From Saccharospirillum sp. (GTDB taxonomy: Bacteria; Pseudomonadota; Gammaproteobacteria; Pseudomonadales; Natronospirillaceae): a stretch of 64,000 nt of DNA. The stretch spans positions 186,001 through 250,000 of the forward strand of contig JAIUML010000003.1 of assembly GCA_022565595.1 (NCBI GenBank). Direction: 5' to 3'. The notes under the pieces are model-generated. The model saw only the letters and a list, made by a program, of their open reading frames with translations, was not told the DNA's origin and made no database searches. The translations under genes and the position numbers were made by a program. The number at the start of each line of letters is the position of its first letter. The first letter of the stretch is position 1. Shown one piece after another: positions 1 to 10,291 of the stretch.

Positions 1-37
1 AAGACGCCTGAGTCCTTTTTAACAGGGTAATGGCCAA

Positions 38-70
38 CCCACTCGACGACCCCTCAGGGAGTCGAGTGGG
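38..70. terminator. Hairpin downstream of the TIGR02444 gene
   Basis: A perfect 10-bp inverted repeat (CCCACTCGAC at 38-47, GTCGAGTGGG at 61-70) lies just past the stop of the minus-strand gene at 79-513. No T-run follows on either strand, so it may be a 3' stabilising or Rho-assisted hairpin and not a classical intrinsic terminator. Confidence 0.45.
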
Positions 71-78
71 AATTGTGT

Positions 79-513
79 TCAGGTCGACAGGTCGCGCACC
101 AATGCTTCCATCTGGAGCCGTTCTTCGCTGGTCAGTCGTTCAGAGTGTGGCGGCCACTGGTGCTGCCATTTATCGGTAGGGTGAAGGCATTGCTCCAGCA
201 GGTGCAGGTCCCAGCGCTCTAACGTCAATTCCCATCCCAGTGCTGCTTCTCGAAGAGGCGATGTTTTCGACAACCCCAGTCGAATGCATCGCACTCGTTC
301 AAGTAATTTCCTGGTTCGTCCGCAGGCCAATGCTTCCCACTGTGTTTTATCCATGCTTAGCGAATAACGACAGGCGTAACTGAGCGTCAGTAAATCATTG
401 ACCGAAAGGCCCTTATCCTGAAAGGCGAGCAGTTCAGTTTTGTAGCCCGGATACTTTTGGCAGGCGTATGTCCACAGATCCGGTTTTTGAGTGTTGGAAA
501 GTGACGGTGACAT
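79..513 (-). CDS. TIGR02444-family (DUF2390) protein
   Basis: A 144-residue soluble protein recognised as the TIGR02444/DUF2390 type by its early Trp-Tyr-Ala-Cys segment (about residues 14-17), its Leu-Ser-Tyr-Ala motif (about 44-47) and its Trp- and Leu-rich helical C-terminal half. There is no signal peptide or membrane segment. The molecular function of the family is unknown. It sits divergently beside an ABC-F ATPase gene, a pairing I recall from pseudomonads. The ATG at 513 is preceded by a purine-rich AGAGGCAGG stretch. The family call is from memory of its pattern; role is not inferable. Confidence 0.75.
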   Translation of the reverse strand: MSPSLSNTQKPDLWTYACQKYPGYKTELLAFQDKGLSVNDLLTLSYACRYSLSMDKTQWEALACGRTRKLLERVRCIRLGLSKTSPLREAALGWELTLERWDLHLLEQCLHPTDKWQHQWPPHSERLTSEERLQMEALVRDLST

Positions 514-646
514 CCTGCCTCTGGAGCATCAGTATTGATCCTCTCTCATCTTAACCGGTTTTCGGTGTCAGTCGATAACCTTCGTCTGTTGATGCAGCAT
601 ACGGTTTCACAAGACACTGACTACGCCCATTGGTAAACTGCGCGCC

Positions 647-2542
647 ATGATTAAATTGACCAATGTCAGCCTGCAGCGAGGTGGCAAGCCGCTGCTTAAT
701 GAGGCATCAGCTACTCTTTATACCGGTGAAAAGGTTGCGGTTATCGGTGCCAATGGCAGCGGCAAGTCGACCCTGTTTCAGGTGTTACAAAGTGAAATGA
801 CCGTGGATGCGGGTTCAGTTTCCCTTCCGAGCCAATGGCGTATTGCCCACATGGCCCAGGAAATAGATGCGGTTGACCGGACCGCACTGGATTTTGTCCT
901 CGATGGTGATACCGATCTGCGCCAAATGGAACGAGAACTCGCTGAAGCCAGATCGGCCGGAGACGACCATCGGATGGCGGATGCTCTCGGCGCACTGGAT
1001 AGCCACAAGGCGTTTCAGAAAACCAGTGAAGCCGAACAACTGTTGATGGGGCTGGGTTTCGCTGTCACCGATTTTCAACGCCCTGTGTCGGCGTTTTCTG
1101 GCGGCTGGCGCGTTCGCTTGAACCTGGCGCGGGCGCTGATGTCACCGGCCGATCTGTTGTTGCTCGATGAGCCCACCAACCACCTTGACCTGCATACCTG
1201 CTATTGGTTGGAAGGCTGGCTCAGACGCTACCCTGGTACCTTGCTGTTTATCTCTCACGACCGCGATTTTATGGACGGCGTCGCCACTCAGGTACTGAGT
1301 CTGGAGCGTTGCGAACTGACTGTCTACAGAGGTAACTACAGCCAGTTTGAACGCCAACGCAGCGAGCGTATGCGTCAACAGCAGATCGATTACGAAAAGC
1401 AGCAGGAGAAGATCGCCCACATCCAATCCTTTGTCGACCGTTTCAAGGCTCAAGCCACGAAAGCCAAACAGGCGCAAAGCCGCATCAAGATGCTGGAAAA
1501 AATGACGCTGACCGCCCCAGCGCACATCGATAATGGCTATGATTTGCGAATCCCTTGTCATGACAAGGTATCCGACCCCTTGATCAGTCTCAGTGAGGTG
1601 CGCCTCGGCTACGGTGACACTACCATTATCAACAAGGTTAAACTCTCCCTGCATCCGGGCATGCGCGTTGGCTTGTTAGGGGTCAATGGTGCGGGCAAGT
1701 CGACTCTGGTCAAGGCATTGGCCGGTACGTTGCAGCCGCTGAGCGGTGAGATTCAGCAGGGGCAGCATTTACGCATTGGCTATTTCGCACAGCACCAACT
1801 CGAATCACTGGATCTCAATGCCAGCCCGATGGAGCACCTGAGACGCCTCGCTCCTGGCGAACGCGAGCAGACTCACCGTAACTTTATTGGTCGCTTCGGG
1901 TTTAACGGTGATCGTGCCGAAGAAGCCGTCCGCCAGTTCTCTGGAGGAGAAAAGGCACGCGTCGCTCTGGCATTGATCGCCTGGCTCAAACCCAACGTAC
2001 TGTTGCTCGATGAGCCAACCAACCATCTCGACCTGGAAGTGCGAGACTCGCTCAACTACGCCCTCCAGGATTACCAGGGTGCCGTGGTGCTGGTATCGCA
2101 CGACCGTTATCTGTTGAACAACACAGCCGACACCTTCTGGTGGGTCAACCAGGGTCGAGTCGACGAATTCGAAGGCGACCTGGATGATTACTTTCAGACA
2201 TTGTTGAAACAACCCGCCAAGGTCAACGCGACAGACAGGGCAACAGAGGCCCCAACGGTGGACAAGAAAGCCCTGCGCCAGCAGAAAGCTGCTGATCGAG
2301 AGCGTCTGAAGCCGCTGTTGAAGCAGCTTAAGCATATCGAAAAGCAGATGGAAACGGCGCAGCAAGCATTGGCCAAGGTTGAAAACCAGTTGGCGGATAC
2401 CGATCTATATCAGGAGTCACGCAAAGACGCGTTGCAAGCCGCTCTGGTTGAGCAGGGCCGATTGCGTGAATTGGTCGACGAACTGGAGCTGGAATGGCTA
2501 TCCTTGTCGGAGCAACTGGAGCAAGCAGACATACCCACATAA
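647..2542 (+). CDS. yheS: ABC-F ATPase, YheS-like
   Basis: A 631-residue protein with two ABC ATPase domains and no membrane segments, the ABC-F layout. Domain 1 has Walker A GANGSGKST near residue 34, signature SGGW and Walker B LLLLDEPTNHLD. Domain 2 has Walker A GVNGAGKST near 345, signature SGGEKARVALAL and a second LLLDEPTNHLD. A charged linker rich in Lys and Gln joins them, and a coiled-coil C-terminal tail follows. ABC-F proteins act on the ribosome and relieve stalled translation; YheS is the closest subgroup by length and tail. Uup is the main alternative. No strong ribosome-binding site precedes the ATG at 647. Confidence 0.9.
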   Translation: MIKLTNVSLQRGGKPLLNEASATLYTGEKVAVIGANGSGKSTLFQVLQSEMTVDAGSVSLPSQWRIAHMAQEIDAVDRTALDFVLDGDTDLRQMERELAEARSAGDDHRMADALGALDSHKAFQKTSEAEQLLMGLGFAVTDFQRPVSAFSGGWRVRLNLARALMSPADLLLLDEPTNHLDLHTCYWLEGWLRRYPGTLLFISHDRDFMDGVATQVLSLERCELTVYRGNYSQFERQRSERMRQQQIDYEKQQEKIAHIQSFVDRFKAQATKAKQAQSRIKMLEKMTLTAPAHIDNGYDLRIPCHDKVSDPLISLSEVRLGYGDTTIINKVKLSLHPGMRVGLLGVNGAGKSTLVKALAGTLQPLSGEIQQGQHLRIGYFAQHQLESLDLNASPMEHLRRLAPGEREQTHRNFIGRFGFNGDRAEEAVRQFSGGEKARVALALIAWLKPNVLLLDEPTNHLDLEVRDSLNYALQDYQGAVVLVSHDRYLLNNTADTFWWVNQGRVDEFEGDLDDYFQTLLKQPAKVNATDRATEAPTVDKKALRQQKAADRERLKPLLKQLKHIEKQMETAQQALAKVENQLADTDLYQESRKDALQAALVEQGRLRELVDELELEWLSLSEQLEQADIPT

Positions 2543-2544
2543 TC

Positions 2545-2565
2545 TGTGGATAAGTTGTTGGATAA
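2545..2565 (-). promoter_or_regulatory. Consensus DnaA box with a degenerate neighbour
   Basis: TGTGGATAA at 2545-2553 is the exact reverse complement of the consensus DnaA box TTATCCACA. A weaker copy, GTTGGATAA with two mismatches, follows at 2557-2565 in the same orientation. They lie three bases after the ABC-F stop codon. One perfect 9-mer can occur by chance; the tandem copy makes DnaA binding somewhat more plausible. Confidence 0.35.
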
Positions 2566-2798
2566 GCTCTGTGTACATCTCGCGAGACGGCATCACTAAC
2601 GCCAGACCGAATGTTGCTGTATTTTCACTCTCTTGCCTAAAACCCTTATATAACAATGGCTTGATGATTTTATTTGAAGTTTAAAGAGAACTTGGACGGC
2701 TAAACTGCAGTTCAGCCTCAATTGTGAATAATGCGAGTTGTCAAGTCGCATCTACCCGGTCAAGCGGCCGCTTGCCGACTGTCTTGAAGGAGACCATG

Positions 2799-3362
2799 AT
2801 GAAAGACGAACAAAATTTTGATCCGATCGGCGAACGCCTGATCAAAGGGCGCAAGGTACTGATTTGCGAAGAGATCAACCAGGCCATGGCCAAGAAGGTC
2901 ATCGGGCAGTTGTTGGCCCTCGCAGAAGAGTCCAGTGAGGACATCCACCTCTTCCTGAACAGTCAGGGTGGGCATGTCGAAGCCGGTGACACCATCCACG
3001 ACATGATTCAGTTTATCGAACCTCGGGTAAAGGTCATCGGTACCGGTTACGTTGCCAGTGCCGGCACGCACATCTTCCTGTCCGTCGACAAGGAGGATCG
3101 TTTTTGCCTGCCCAATACCCGTTTTCTGATTCACCAGCCTTCAGGCGGTGTCGGCGGCCAGGCCAGTGACATTGCCATTCAGGCTGAACAGATCATTCGC
3201 ATGCGTGAACGCCTGGCGCGAATCATCGCCGAGGCGACTGGCCAGGACATCGAACGAGTGCGCAAGGATATTGAGCGGGATCGCTGGATGACCACTGACG
3301 AAGCCATAGAGTACGGCATCGTCAGCAAGGTAATTCGCACTTCCAAAGAACTCGAAAACTGA
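2799..3362 (+). CDS. clpP: ClpP-type serine peptidase, solitary paralogue
   Basis: A 187-residue ClpP peptidase. The catalytic triad is visible: Ser87 in VASAGT, His112 in LIHQPSGG and Asp161 in ERDRW. The oxyanion region NSQGGHVEAG and the handle-helix segment GQASDIAIQAEQI also match ClpP. ClpP forms barrel-shaped tetradecamers that degrade substrates fed by ClpX or ClpA. No tig, clpX or lon lies nearby, so this is likely a second ClpP like ClpP2 of Pseudomonas aeruginosa. The start at 2799 is chosen because AAGGAGA (2787-2793) is well spaced from it; an ATG three bases earlier is too close. It converges on slmA with only 22 bases between stops. Confidence 0.88.
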   Translation: MKDEQNFDPIGERLIKGRKVLICEEINQAMAKKVIGQLLALAEESSEDIHLFLNSQGGHVEAGDTIHDMIQFIEPRVKVIGTGYVASAGTHIFLSVDKEDRFCLPNTRFLIHQPSGGVGGQASDIAIQAEQIIRMRERLARIIAEATGQDIERVRKDIERDRWMTTDEAIEYGIVSKVIRTSKELEN

Positions 3363-3384
3363 GTCTGTCGTTCTGCCGAGTCGC

Positions 3385-4985
<1,601 letters not shown>

Positions 4986-7556
4986 TTAAAAAGGAATCTG
5001 CAGCTGGCTGTCAACGGCCTGTAACTGACTGCGGAATGCCTCCTGAATGCGCTTCAGGGCAAGGTCTGTATCGGCTTCAAAGCGGCACACAAGTCTCGGT
5101 GACGTGTTTGATGCGCGTACCAAACCCCAGCCGTCCGGGTAGTCGACACGCAAGCCATCGATGTCGGTTATTCGACCACCATCAAAGGCTGCATTGCGCT
5201 GCAACTGCTCGATGATGCGGAACTTGCGATCGTCTGGCGCTGCGATGGCCAGTTCACTGGTGTTGACGTCTTCCGGAAAGGCGCTGAACAGGGTGTCCAG
5301 GCTATCGCTCTTGGTCGACAGTATCTCCAACAGGCGTGCCATGGTGTAGAGGGCGTCATCAAAGCCGTACCAGCGCTCCTTGTAATAGATGTGTCCACTC
5401 ATTTCGCCGGCCAGCAAGGCACCAGACTCACGCATCTTGCGCTTGATGTAAGGGTGCCCTGTTTTCCACATTAAGGGTTTGCCGCCGTAACCGACGATCA
5501 GACCGTGCAGGCGTCGACTGCATTTGACGTCGTAGAGCACGGTGGCACCAGGGTTGCGAGTGATCATGTCCTTGGCGAGCAGCATCAACAGACGGTCCGC
5601 ATGGATAACCTTACCACTGTTGCTGACTACGCCAATGCGATCACCGTCGCCATCGAAAGCGATGCCGATATCGGCTCGGGTTTCAACCACGGTGCGTGCC
5701 AGATCCTGGAGGTTTTTGCTGTCCGTCGGGTCGGGGTGGTGATTGGGGAAGTTGCCATCCACATCGCAATACAATGGCAGTACATGACAACCGAGAGACT
5801 TGACCAGCTTGGGTGCCAGGTTACCCGCGACGCCATTGCCGCAATCGATTACCACCTTCATGGGGCGAGAGACACGGACGTCTTCCACGATGCGGTTAAT
5901 GTAGTTGGCAGAAATGTCGTTGGTGCTCAGGCTGCCACTGCCAGTCGTGAAGTCTTCTCGCTCAATACGTTGGAAAAGTGCCTGTATTTCCGGGCCGTCC
6001 AAAGCACTGCCATCGAGCACCGTCTTGAAGCCATTGTGGTTACCGGGCAGGTGACTACCGGTGACCATGACACAGGAAGTGGCCCCGAGTGTTTGGGTGG
6101 CGTAGTAGGTCAATGGCGTCGGTACGACACCAATATCGATGACATCGCGACCGCTCTGGAGCAGGCCTGAAACCAGTGCCTTGGCCAGCTCTGGGCTGGA
6201 TAGACGTGCGTCTCGCCCAACGACGATGCTTTGCTGACCACGGGCATAGGCTTCGCTGCCGATCGCCAGACCGAGTGTGCGGGCAACCCCAGAGTCCAGT
6301 GTTTCACCCATGATGCCGCGGACATCATAGGAGCGAAAAATGCTGGCATTGACCGGTGGGCTGTATTGCATGGCGGCAGGGGTTGGCTGATCCATGCCCA
6401 GGATATCGCTGTCGCTGTCTATCATGCTGACATCGAAGTCACCCACTGCTTCTTCGACCGCTTCGGCTGCGGGAGGCATGATGGATGCATCGGTAGATGT
6501 TGGCGAGACAGGGCGGCGACCACCTGGGCCTTTACCCATGCGCATCCGGTTCATACTCTTCGCCATGGTATTGAAGATGGCCAGTGAGTAACCCTGATTC
6601 TCGATGGGCTGTCCCGAGAGCAGGCGTTGCATGTGGCGGGCAAACAGGTTGCCATCGTGACGCAATACATTCTGTAAGCGGCTGACGGAGAGCATTAATG
6701 TGATCAGGGCGACTGTCAGAATCAGGCCAAAGGCGCCCCAGGTCGGCCCGGGCACAATAACGGTTGATTGCGTCAAATCATCTGAAGGTTGGTAGGTCAG
6801 CCGCCAGTTCGGATTGCTGGAACGTAACGCGATAATAGGGTTGTCGGTTCTGGCGCCATAGGATACCAGAGTTTGTTGTGGGCCATTGGTAAACTGTTGC
6901 ACCACCACCACATTGCCGAGATTGGCATCGATGCCATCGAGAGATTCGCGTAAAAAGGCAATGTCCTGGCTGATGCTCATGGTGCCGATCAGTTGGCCCT
7001 CTCGGTTACGCACCGAGTTGACGCTGTGCAAATAGGGCAGCCCTTCGCTCTGATGTGCTTCAATCGGGACCGTCTGGCCTTGTTCGGTTCGCCGAATCAT
7101 GTCCATTCCGGCAAAACCCAGGGGCGGGACTCTATCAGAGCGAGTCTGGGCTTCGCCCGCCTGAAATAGATGCACCGTTAGAGCATAGGGCACCTGGCTA
7201 ATCAACCGCTGTTCCGCCGCCTGGAGGTCGGCCTGTTCGGCATTCTCCAGCAGGTTGATGATATCGTTACTGCGCGCCAGTTGTTCAAGCATGCGTTGAT
7301 GCTGGGCCAGAACATTATTGAAGTAGGCCTCATACTGGCTGGCGATCTGGTCTACCAGAATACCTTGATGCGTTTCGTTGACCGGAGCCACTGTCTGATC
7401 AATAACCCACCAGGCGGACACACCTACGGCCAGGGTGATGGCAACCATAGGAATCCAGAGGTAAGCGAAAACGCCCCTGTTCGCTGCCTGGGCTGGAGCG
7501 GGACTGGCCGATTTTTCAGCCGGCGTCTTGTTCTTTTTTGAGCCGAGTAACGCCAC
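4986..7556 (-). CDS. algC: Membrane-anchored phosphomannomutase/phosphoglucomutase (AlgC type)
   Basis: An 856-residue protein. The C-terminal ~450 residues are an alpha-D-phosphohexomutase: active-site serine in VMVTGSHLPGNHNGFK (Ser about 501), magnesium loop DGDGDR (about 635-640), sugar loop GEMSGH and phosphate loop RASNTSPR. It interconverts mannose or glucose 6- and 1-phosphates for LPS and exopolysaccharide precursors. The N-terminal part has two membrane segments (about 30-52 and 273-291) enclosing a ~220-residue periplasmic region with Cache-like features. The GTG start at 7556 is chosen for a strong AGGAAGGA (7561-7570 region) upstream; an earlier ATG at 7607 lacks this. Such long AlgC proteins are known in pseudomonad relatives. 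Confidence 0.9.
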   Translation of the reverse strand: MALLGSKKNKTPAEKSASPAPAQAANRGVFAYLWIPMVAITLAVGVSAWWVIDQTVAPVNETHQGILVDQIASQYEAYFNNVLAQHQRMLEQLARSNDIINLLENAEQADLQAAEQRLISQVPYALTVHLFQAGEAQTRSDRVPPLGFAGMDMIRRTEQGQTVPIEAHQSEGLPYLHSVNSVRNREGQLIGTMSISQDIAFLRESLDGIDANLGNVVVVQQFTNGPQQTLVSYGARTDNPIIALRSSNPNWRLTYQPSDDLTQSTVIVPGPTWGAFGLILTVALITLMLSVSRLQNVLRHDGNLFARHMQRLLSGQPIENQGYSLAIFNTMAKSMNRMRMGKGPGGRRPVSPTSTDASIMPPAAEAVEEAVGDFDVSMIDSDSDILGMDQPTPAAMQYSPPVNASIFRSYDVRGIMGETLDSGVARTLGLAIGSEAYARGQQSIVVGRDARLSSPELAKALVSGLLQSGRDVIDIGVVPTPLTYYATQTLGATSCVMVTGSHLPGNHNGFKTVLDGSALDGPEIQALFQRIEREDFTTGSGSLSTNDISANYINRIVEDVRVSRPMKVVIDCGNGVAGNLAPKLVKSLGCHVLPLYCDVDGNFPNHHPDPTDSKNLQDLARTVVETRADIGIAFDGDGDRIGVVSNSGKVIHADRLLMLLAKDMITRNPGATVLYDVKCSRRLHGLIVGYGGKPLMWKTGHPYIKRKMRESGALLAGEMSGHIYYKERWYGFDDALYTMARLLEILSTKSDSLDTLFSAFPEDVNTSELAIAAPDDRKFRIIEQLQRNAAFDGGRITDIDGLRVDYPDGWGLVRASNTSPRLVCRFEADTDLALKRIQEAFRSQLQAVDSQLQIPF

Positions 7557-7754
7557 GGACGTTTCCTTCCTGGTGAGTTGTATTAATAGTACCAAACCGG
7601 CTACCAATGAGGTCAGCAGGTTTATGCGGCATGTGGAACGGCCGCCGTGGCCAGTAGGCCTTCAGATAAAGAGCATCGACCTGTGTCGCCTCTACTTTAG
7701 CCGAAGCCAGGCATGGGGTTAAGACCCAACTGTAAATTACCTGACAGCGGTCGG

Positions 7755-8222
7755 CTAGTGCCGGCCTGTATGGCCGAAGCCACCGGCGCCACGGTCGGAT
7801 TCTTCAAAGCTTTCTACCCACTCAAATCGCGCCTGGACCACCGGTACCAGTACCAGTTGGGCAATGCGCTCGCCGGGTTCAATGGTGAAGGTGCTCTGAC
7901 CGCGATTCCAGCAGGAAATCATCAATTCACCCTGGTAGTCGGAGTCGATCAGCCCGACCAGGTTGCCAAGTACGATGCCGTGCTTATGGCCGAGACCGGA
8001 GCGAGGCAGAATCATGGCCGCGAGGCCAGGGTCGGCAATATGGATGGCCAGTCCTGTGCCAATAAGCTCAGTCTGACCGGGTTCCAGCACCAGGGTGTTA
8101 TCGAGACAGGCGCGCAGGTCGAGGCCAGCGGAACCTTCGGTGCCGTAGGCGGGCAGCGGCAGGCTGTCACCGAGGCGAGGGTCGAGTTTCTTGATCTTCA
8201 AGGGGTGTTTTGTGGCAGTCAA
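7755..8222 (-). CDS. dut: Deoxyuridine 5'-triphosphate nucleotidohydrolase
   Basis: A trimeric dUTPase of 155 residues that hydrolyses dUTP to dUMP and pyrophosphate, keeping uracil out of DNA and feeding thymidylate synthesis. The five family motifs are visible: [40 protein letters not shown] and the C-terminal GAGGFGHTG arm that closes over the active site. The start is a TTG at 8222 with AGGAG seven bases upstream. It lies between coaBC and algC, all on the minus strand, in the usual gammaproteobacterial order. Confidence 0.95.
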   Translation of the reverse strand: MTATKHPLKIKKLDPRLGDSLPLPAYGTEGSAGLDLRACLDNTLVLEPGQTELIGTGLAIHIADPGLAAMILPRSGLGHKHGIVLGNLVGLIDSDYQGELMISCWNRGQSTFTIEPGERIAQLVLVPVVQARFEWVESFEESDRGAGGFGHTGRH

Positions 8223-8276
8223 GTGGCACTCCTGATGCGTTGAGGTGAGGAGAACAGGAAAAATTGGAAGAGCGAA

Positions 8277-9488
8277 TCAGGCATGAAATGACGCACTCAA
8301 CTGTTCGATCAGCCAACGCGCTACCTGATGCTTGCTGGCCGGACCAAAGGGCCGTTCGCTGTCTTTACCAACCAGTACGACTTCGTTGTGGTCCTGGCCG
8401 AAACCGATGTCCTGGCGGGAGACATCGTTGGCGACCACCCAGTCTACCGCTTTTCGGTCCAGTTTACGGCGAGCGTACTCGAGCAGGTTTTGCGTCTCGG
8501 CGGCAAAGGCGACCACAGAGGTGGGCCGTTGCTCGGCTTTGGCGACGCTGGCGATGATGTCCGGGTTCTGCACCAGCGTCAGCGTCATCCCGGACTGGCC
8601 ATCCTGTTTCTTGAGCTTCTGGTCGGCCAGAGTGTCCGGTCGGAAATCCGCAACCGCTGCCGTGCCGATAAAGAGATCGACTGCGCCCAACTGAGCCATG
8701 GCTGCCTCGTGCATTTCCCTTGCGCTGACCACATCAAGGCGGTCAACCCGATCCGGTGTGGGCAGGTTTACCGGCCCGGCAATAAGAGTCACGGCTGCAC
8801 CGGCCTCAGCGGCAGCGGCGGCCAGGGCAAAGCCCATCTTGCCGCTGCTGTGGTTGCTCAAGTAGCGCACCGGGTCGATGGCTTCCCGGGTGGGGCCAGC
8901 GGTGATGACCACCTTGCGTCCGGTCAGCACATTCTGTTCAAAACAACTGGCCGCCAGTTGCGCCAGCCCAACAGGTTCCAGCATACGGCCAGGGCCGACA
9001 TCACCACAGGCCTGCTGACCGGCATCCGGCCCGAACCAGGCCAGATCGGGGAAGCGTTGCTGCAACTGCTGAACATTGGCCTGAGTGCTGGCGTTGAGCC
9101 ACATCTTCTCGTTCATCGCAGGTGCCAACGCCAGCTTTGCCTGGGTCGCCAGGAAGAGGGTGGTCAGCAGATCATTGCCCATACCTGCCGCCAGCCGAGC
9201 GATAAAGTCCGCCGAAGCCGGAGCCACCAACAGGAGATCGGCCCAGCGCGCCAGCTCGATGTGGCCCATGCCCATCTCGGCGGCTTCGTCCAACAGGGTA
9301 TGGTGTACCGGGTTGCCGCTGAGCGCCTGCAAGGTGAGTGGTGTAATGAACTCCTTTGCGGCGGGTGTCATCACTACCCGCACATCGGCACCGGCACGCA
9401 CCAGCTCACGCACCAGTTCAGCGGATTTATAGGCGGCAATGCCGCCGGTGATGCCCACCAGAATGCGTTTTCGGGTCAGGGTTTGCAT
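8277..9488 (-). CDS. coaBC: Bifunctional phosphopantothenoylcysteine decarboxylase / synthase
   Basis: A 403-residue two-domain enzyme making 4'-phosphopantetheine for coenzyme A. The N-terminal flavoprotein CoaC domain begins KRILVGITGGIAAYKSAEL, has the catalytic His in GMGHIELARWADL and the PAMNEKMW substrate motif. The C-terminal CoaB domain, from about residue 190, begins KVVITAGPTREAIDPVRY and has NHSSGKMG for the CTP-dependent cysteine ligation. Length is normal. In many relatives it is divergent from radC; here about 9 kb lies between them (9489-18580). No strong ribosome-binding site is visible before the ATG. Confidence 0.95.
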   Translation of the reverse strand: MQTLTRKRILVGITGGIAAYKSAELVRELVRAGADVRVVMTPAAKEFITPLTLQALSGNPVHHTLLDEAAEMGMGHIELARWADLLLVAPASADFIARLAAGMGNDLLTTLFLATQAKLALAPAMNEKMWLNASTQANVQQLQQRFPDLAWFGPDAGQQACGDVGPGRMLEPVGLAQLAASCFEQNVLTGRKVVITAGPTREAIDPVRYLSNHSSGKMGFALAAAAAEAGAAVTLIAGPVNLPTPDRVDRLDVVSAREMHEAAMAQLGAVDLFIGTAAVADFRPDTLADQKLKKQDGQSGMTLTLVQNPDIIASVAKAEQRPTSVVAFAAETQNLLEYARRKLDRKAVDWVVANDVSRQDIGFGQDHNEVVLVGKDSERPFGPASKHQVARWLIEQLSASFHA

Positions 9489-9671
9489 GCTTGAGGCTCG
9501 ATGTCGGGCTGTATTGTCAAGAATACCACAAGGTGGGGTTTGAAAAACGACCCTGGGCCAACCGACCCACCATTCAAGCCAGACTGGCTTGCCGACCCCT
9601 GCTGAAGTTTGATCACTACGAGGCGTTCGATTAACGATTTGAGCTGTAGATAGGGCTTTTCAGGGCTAACA

Positions 9672-9687
9672 TTAATCAACTGATTAA
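9672..9687. promoter_or_regulatory. Palindrome upstream of the TetR gene, candidate operator
   Basis: TTAATCA-AC-TGATTAA is a perfect inverted repeat with 7-base arms, 16 bases upstream of the TetR-family start codon. Its place and symmetry suit autoregulation by a dimeric TetR protein. Operator function is inferred. Confidence 0.45.
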
Positions 9688-9703
9688 AGCCGGTAACTGG
9701 ACG

Positions 9704-10288
9704 ATGGATGACAAACGTAATGCCCTGTTGAGTGCGGCTCGTGAACTCTTCTTGAGGAATACCTACGATCATATCTCGATCCGTCACATCGCTCGACGAG
9801 CCAGGGTCAACTCAGCGCTGATTGCCTACTACTTTGGTTCCAAGAATGGCCTCTTTCGGGAGATGGTGCGCAGCTACATGCAAACCCATATCGACCGCCT
9901 GAATGCCTCCATCGACTCGGCAGAACCTCTGGCGCTGGAAGCGTTTTATCTGAACTTCTATCAGAAGATGCCGCCGGAGATGGTTCAACTGATGATCCGT
10001 ACTCTATTGTTCGAGCGCAGCGAGACTCGGCAATGGTTGTTGGACGCCATGCTTCCATCGGCGTTGAAAACCTTCGATCTCTATTCCGAAGCCCTGATAA
10101 CTGGCAGCGGCAGAAAGGTAAACCCTCTGGCCGTTCGTGTTTTGATTCAAAGCCTGATGCTCTGCCCGAAGTTGATGCAACCCCTGCTCGAAGAGCTGCA
10201 CCCCGAAGCTGTGGATGACGCCTTTTTCACAGATCTGGCGCGCCTGAACGCCGAAGTTCTGTCGACCTATTTTGATAAGGAATCCTGA
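9704..10288 (+). CDS. TetR-family transcriptional regulator
   Basis: A 194-residue protein with an N-terminal TetR helix-turn-helix (about residues 8-50: AARELF, ISIRHIARRARVNSALIAYYFGSKNGLF) and a helical ligand-binding and dimerisation C-terminus. It is the first gene of a tight four-gene run: the RND permease starts three bases after its stop. It most likely represses its own operon in response to an amphiphilic or lipid-like ligand exported by that pump. The ligand cannot be named. Confidence 0.88.
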   Translation: MDDKRNALLSAARELFLRNTYDHISIRHIARRARVNSALIAYYFGSKNGLFREMVRSYMQTHIDRLNASIDSAEPLALEAFYLNFYQKMPPEMVQLMIRTLLFERSETRQWLLDAMLPSALKTFDLYSEALITGSGRKVNPLAVRVLIQSLMLCPKLMQPLLEELHPEAVDDAFFTDLARLNAEVLSTYFDKES

Positions 10289-10291
10289 CTG

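Noticed and set aside
5505-6170. A 221-codon plus-strand frame inside algC
   Set aside because: It is antisense to the mutase domain, which has all catalytic loops.
8328-9494. A 388-codon open frame antisense to coaBC
   Set aside because: coaBC is certain here; the antisense product has no domain and no ribosome-binding site of note.
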